NCBI GenBank assembly: GCA_934339215.1
Contig: CAKRHU010000143.1
Span: forward strand, 1-5,256
Direction of reading: 5' to 3'
DNA length: 5,256 bases
Origin: an uncultured Lacticaseibacillus sp.
GTDB lineage: Bacteria; Bacillota; Bacilli; Lactobacillales; Lactobacillaceae
Positions 4,903 through 5,256 of this stretch are shown piece by piece. Both the position numbers and the translations under genes were made by a program. The notes below the pieces were generated by a model, which saw only the letters and a program-made list of their open reading frames with translations, was not told where the DNA came from and did no database searches. Each line of letters begins with the position of its first letter. Position 1 is the first letter of the stretch.

Positions 4903-5256
4903 ATGCAAAAGACGTTGATTTGGGGGACGCATATGGCGTTTGGGATGTGGATCGGCCGGACGGTTTTATCCGTGTTTTTCGTGGCTGGTTATTTAACTTA
5001 TTATGATTCCGCTTTTTATCAGCGCTTGCGGACTGAGCATGGCAATTAGCAAAAGCGCGGACTCAATACTGCAATTCGCATTGGCATCATGTTAGGGGTG
5101 GCAATCGGTTTACAATGGGCGGCTGTGAGTGTGCAACAAGGTGGCGATATGTATGTCAACTTATTGCTATTTGTGATCAGTTACGCATTGTTAGATGAAG
5201 GCACGAGCATCGTTGAATATCTGTTCAATTGGGCAGTGATGAGTTTCTTTTGGTTT
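4903..5256 (+). pseudogene. Unrecognised multi-TM membrane protein with in-frame TAG, 3' end outside window
   Basis: One reading frame runs from 4903 to the window edge, broken only by TAG at 5047-5049. Both sides look like coding sequence for one membrane protein. Before the stop there is a membrane helix around the AFGMWIGRTVLSVFFVAGY segment and a charged loop (YQRLRTEHGN). After it come more charged loop residues (QKRGLNTAIR) and helices starting IGIMLGVAIGL, VNLLLFVISYALL and near the window end. The position of the stop, in a cytoplasm-like basic loop between helices, suggests a nonsense mutation (from CAG, TGG or similar) or a sequencing error rather than two genes. The first product would be only 48 aa. 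Two starts are possible: ATG 4903 with a weak AAAGAAG upstream, or ATG 4933 with GGGGGA 5 nt before it. The predicted transcript start near 4898 favours 4933. I do not recognise the family; the N-terminal membrane part of a sensor protein is one possibility. Confidence 0.6.

Noticed and set aside
1..5256. CRISPR arrays, insertion sequences, tRNA or rRNA genes
   Set aside because: No regularly spaced repeats, terminal inverted repeats with transposase, or cloverleaf/rRNA-like sequence were seen; the window is almost fully occupied by protein genes.

Overview
The window looks like chromosomal DNA of a low-to-mid GC Gram-positive bacterium, most likely a Lactobacillaceae member. The support is the strong AGGAGG/AAAGGAGA-type ribosome binding sites, a Bacillus-type NrnA, a nucleoside 2-deoxyribosyltransferase of the lactobacillus class, and short intergenic spaces with intrinsic terminators. 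The genus is not proven by the sequence. No rRNA, tRNA, insertion sequence or CRISPR array is visible.

Layout. (1) 1-1972, plus strand: a leader with a perfect 7-bp inverted repeat, then a 630-aa heavy-metal (P1B) P-type ATPase with the unusual intramembrane motif Cys-Pro-Gly. (2) 1972-2033: a very strong, near-perfect hairpin that ends both the ATPase gene and the convergent operon. (3) 2035-3440, minus strand: a two-gene, translationally coupled operon (ATGA overlap) reading nrnA (nanoRNase/pAp phosphatase) then a nucleoside 2-deoxyribosyltransferase. Together they suggest a nucleotide turnover and salvage unit. (4) 3441-3610: a divergent control region. On the plus side it holds an exact TTTAAG-N5-TTTAAG direct repeat 10 bp upstream of a -10 box (the arrangement known for streptococcal CiaR promoters), followed by a terminator-like hairpin with a U-run and then a strong Shine-Dalgarno. 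(5) 3611-4777, plus strand: a 388-aa integral-membrane acyltransferase 3 family protein with the R-X10-H signature. (6) 4778-4902: a spacer with a TTGACA promoter whose 17-bp spacer contains a perfect CGCGT-N4-ACGCG inverted repeat. (7) 4903-5256: an unrecognised multi-membrane-segment protein, cut by the window end and interrupted by an in-frame TAG.

The genes do not form one pathway. There are at least four transcription units: metal transport, nucleotide turnover, envelope acylation under a possible response regulator, and a separately controlled membrane protein. The most interesting material is regulatory: the divergent region at 3441-3610 and the operator-like promoter at 4863-4891. The interrupted last gene also deserves a check.
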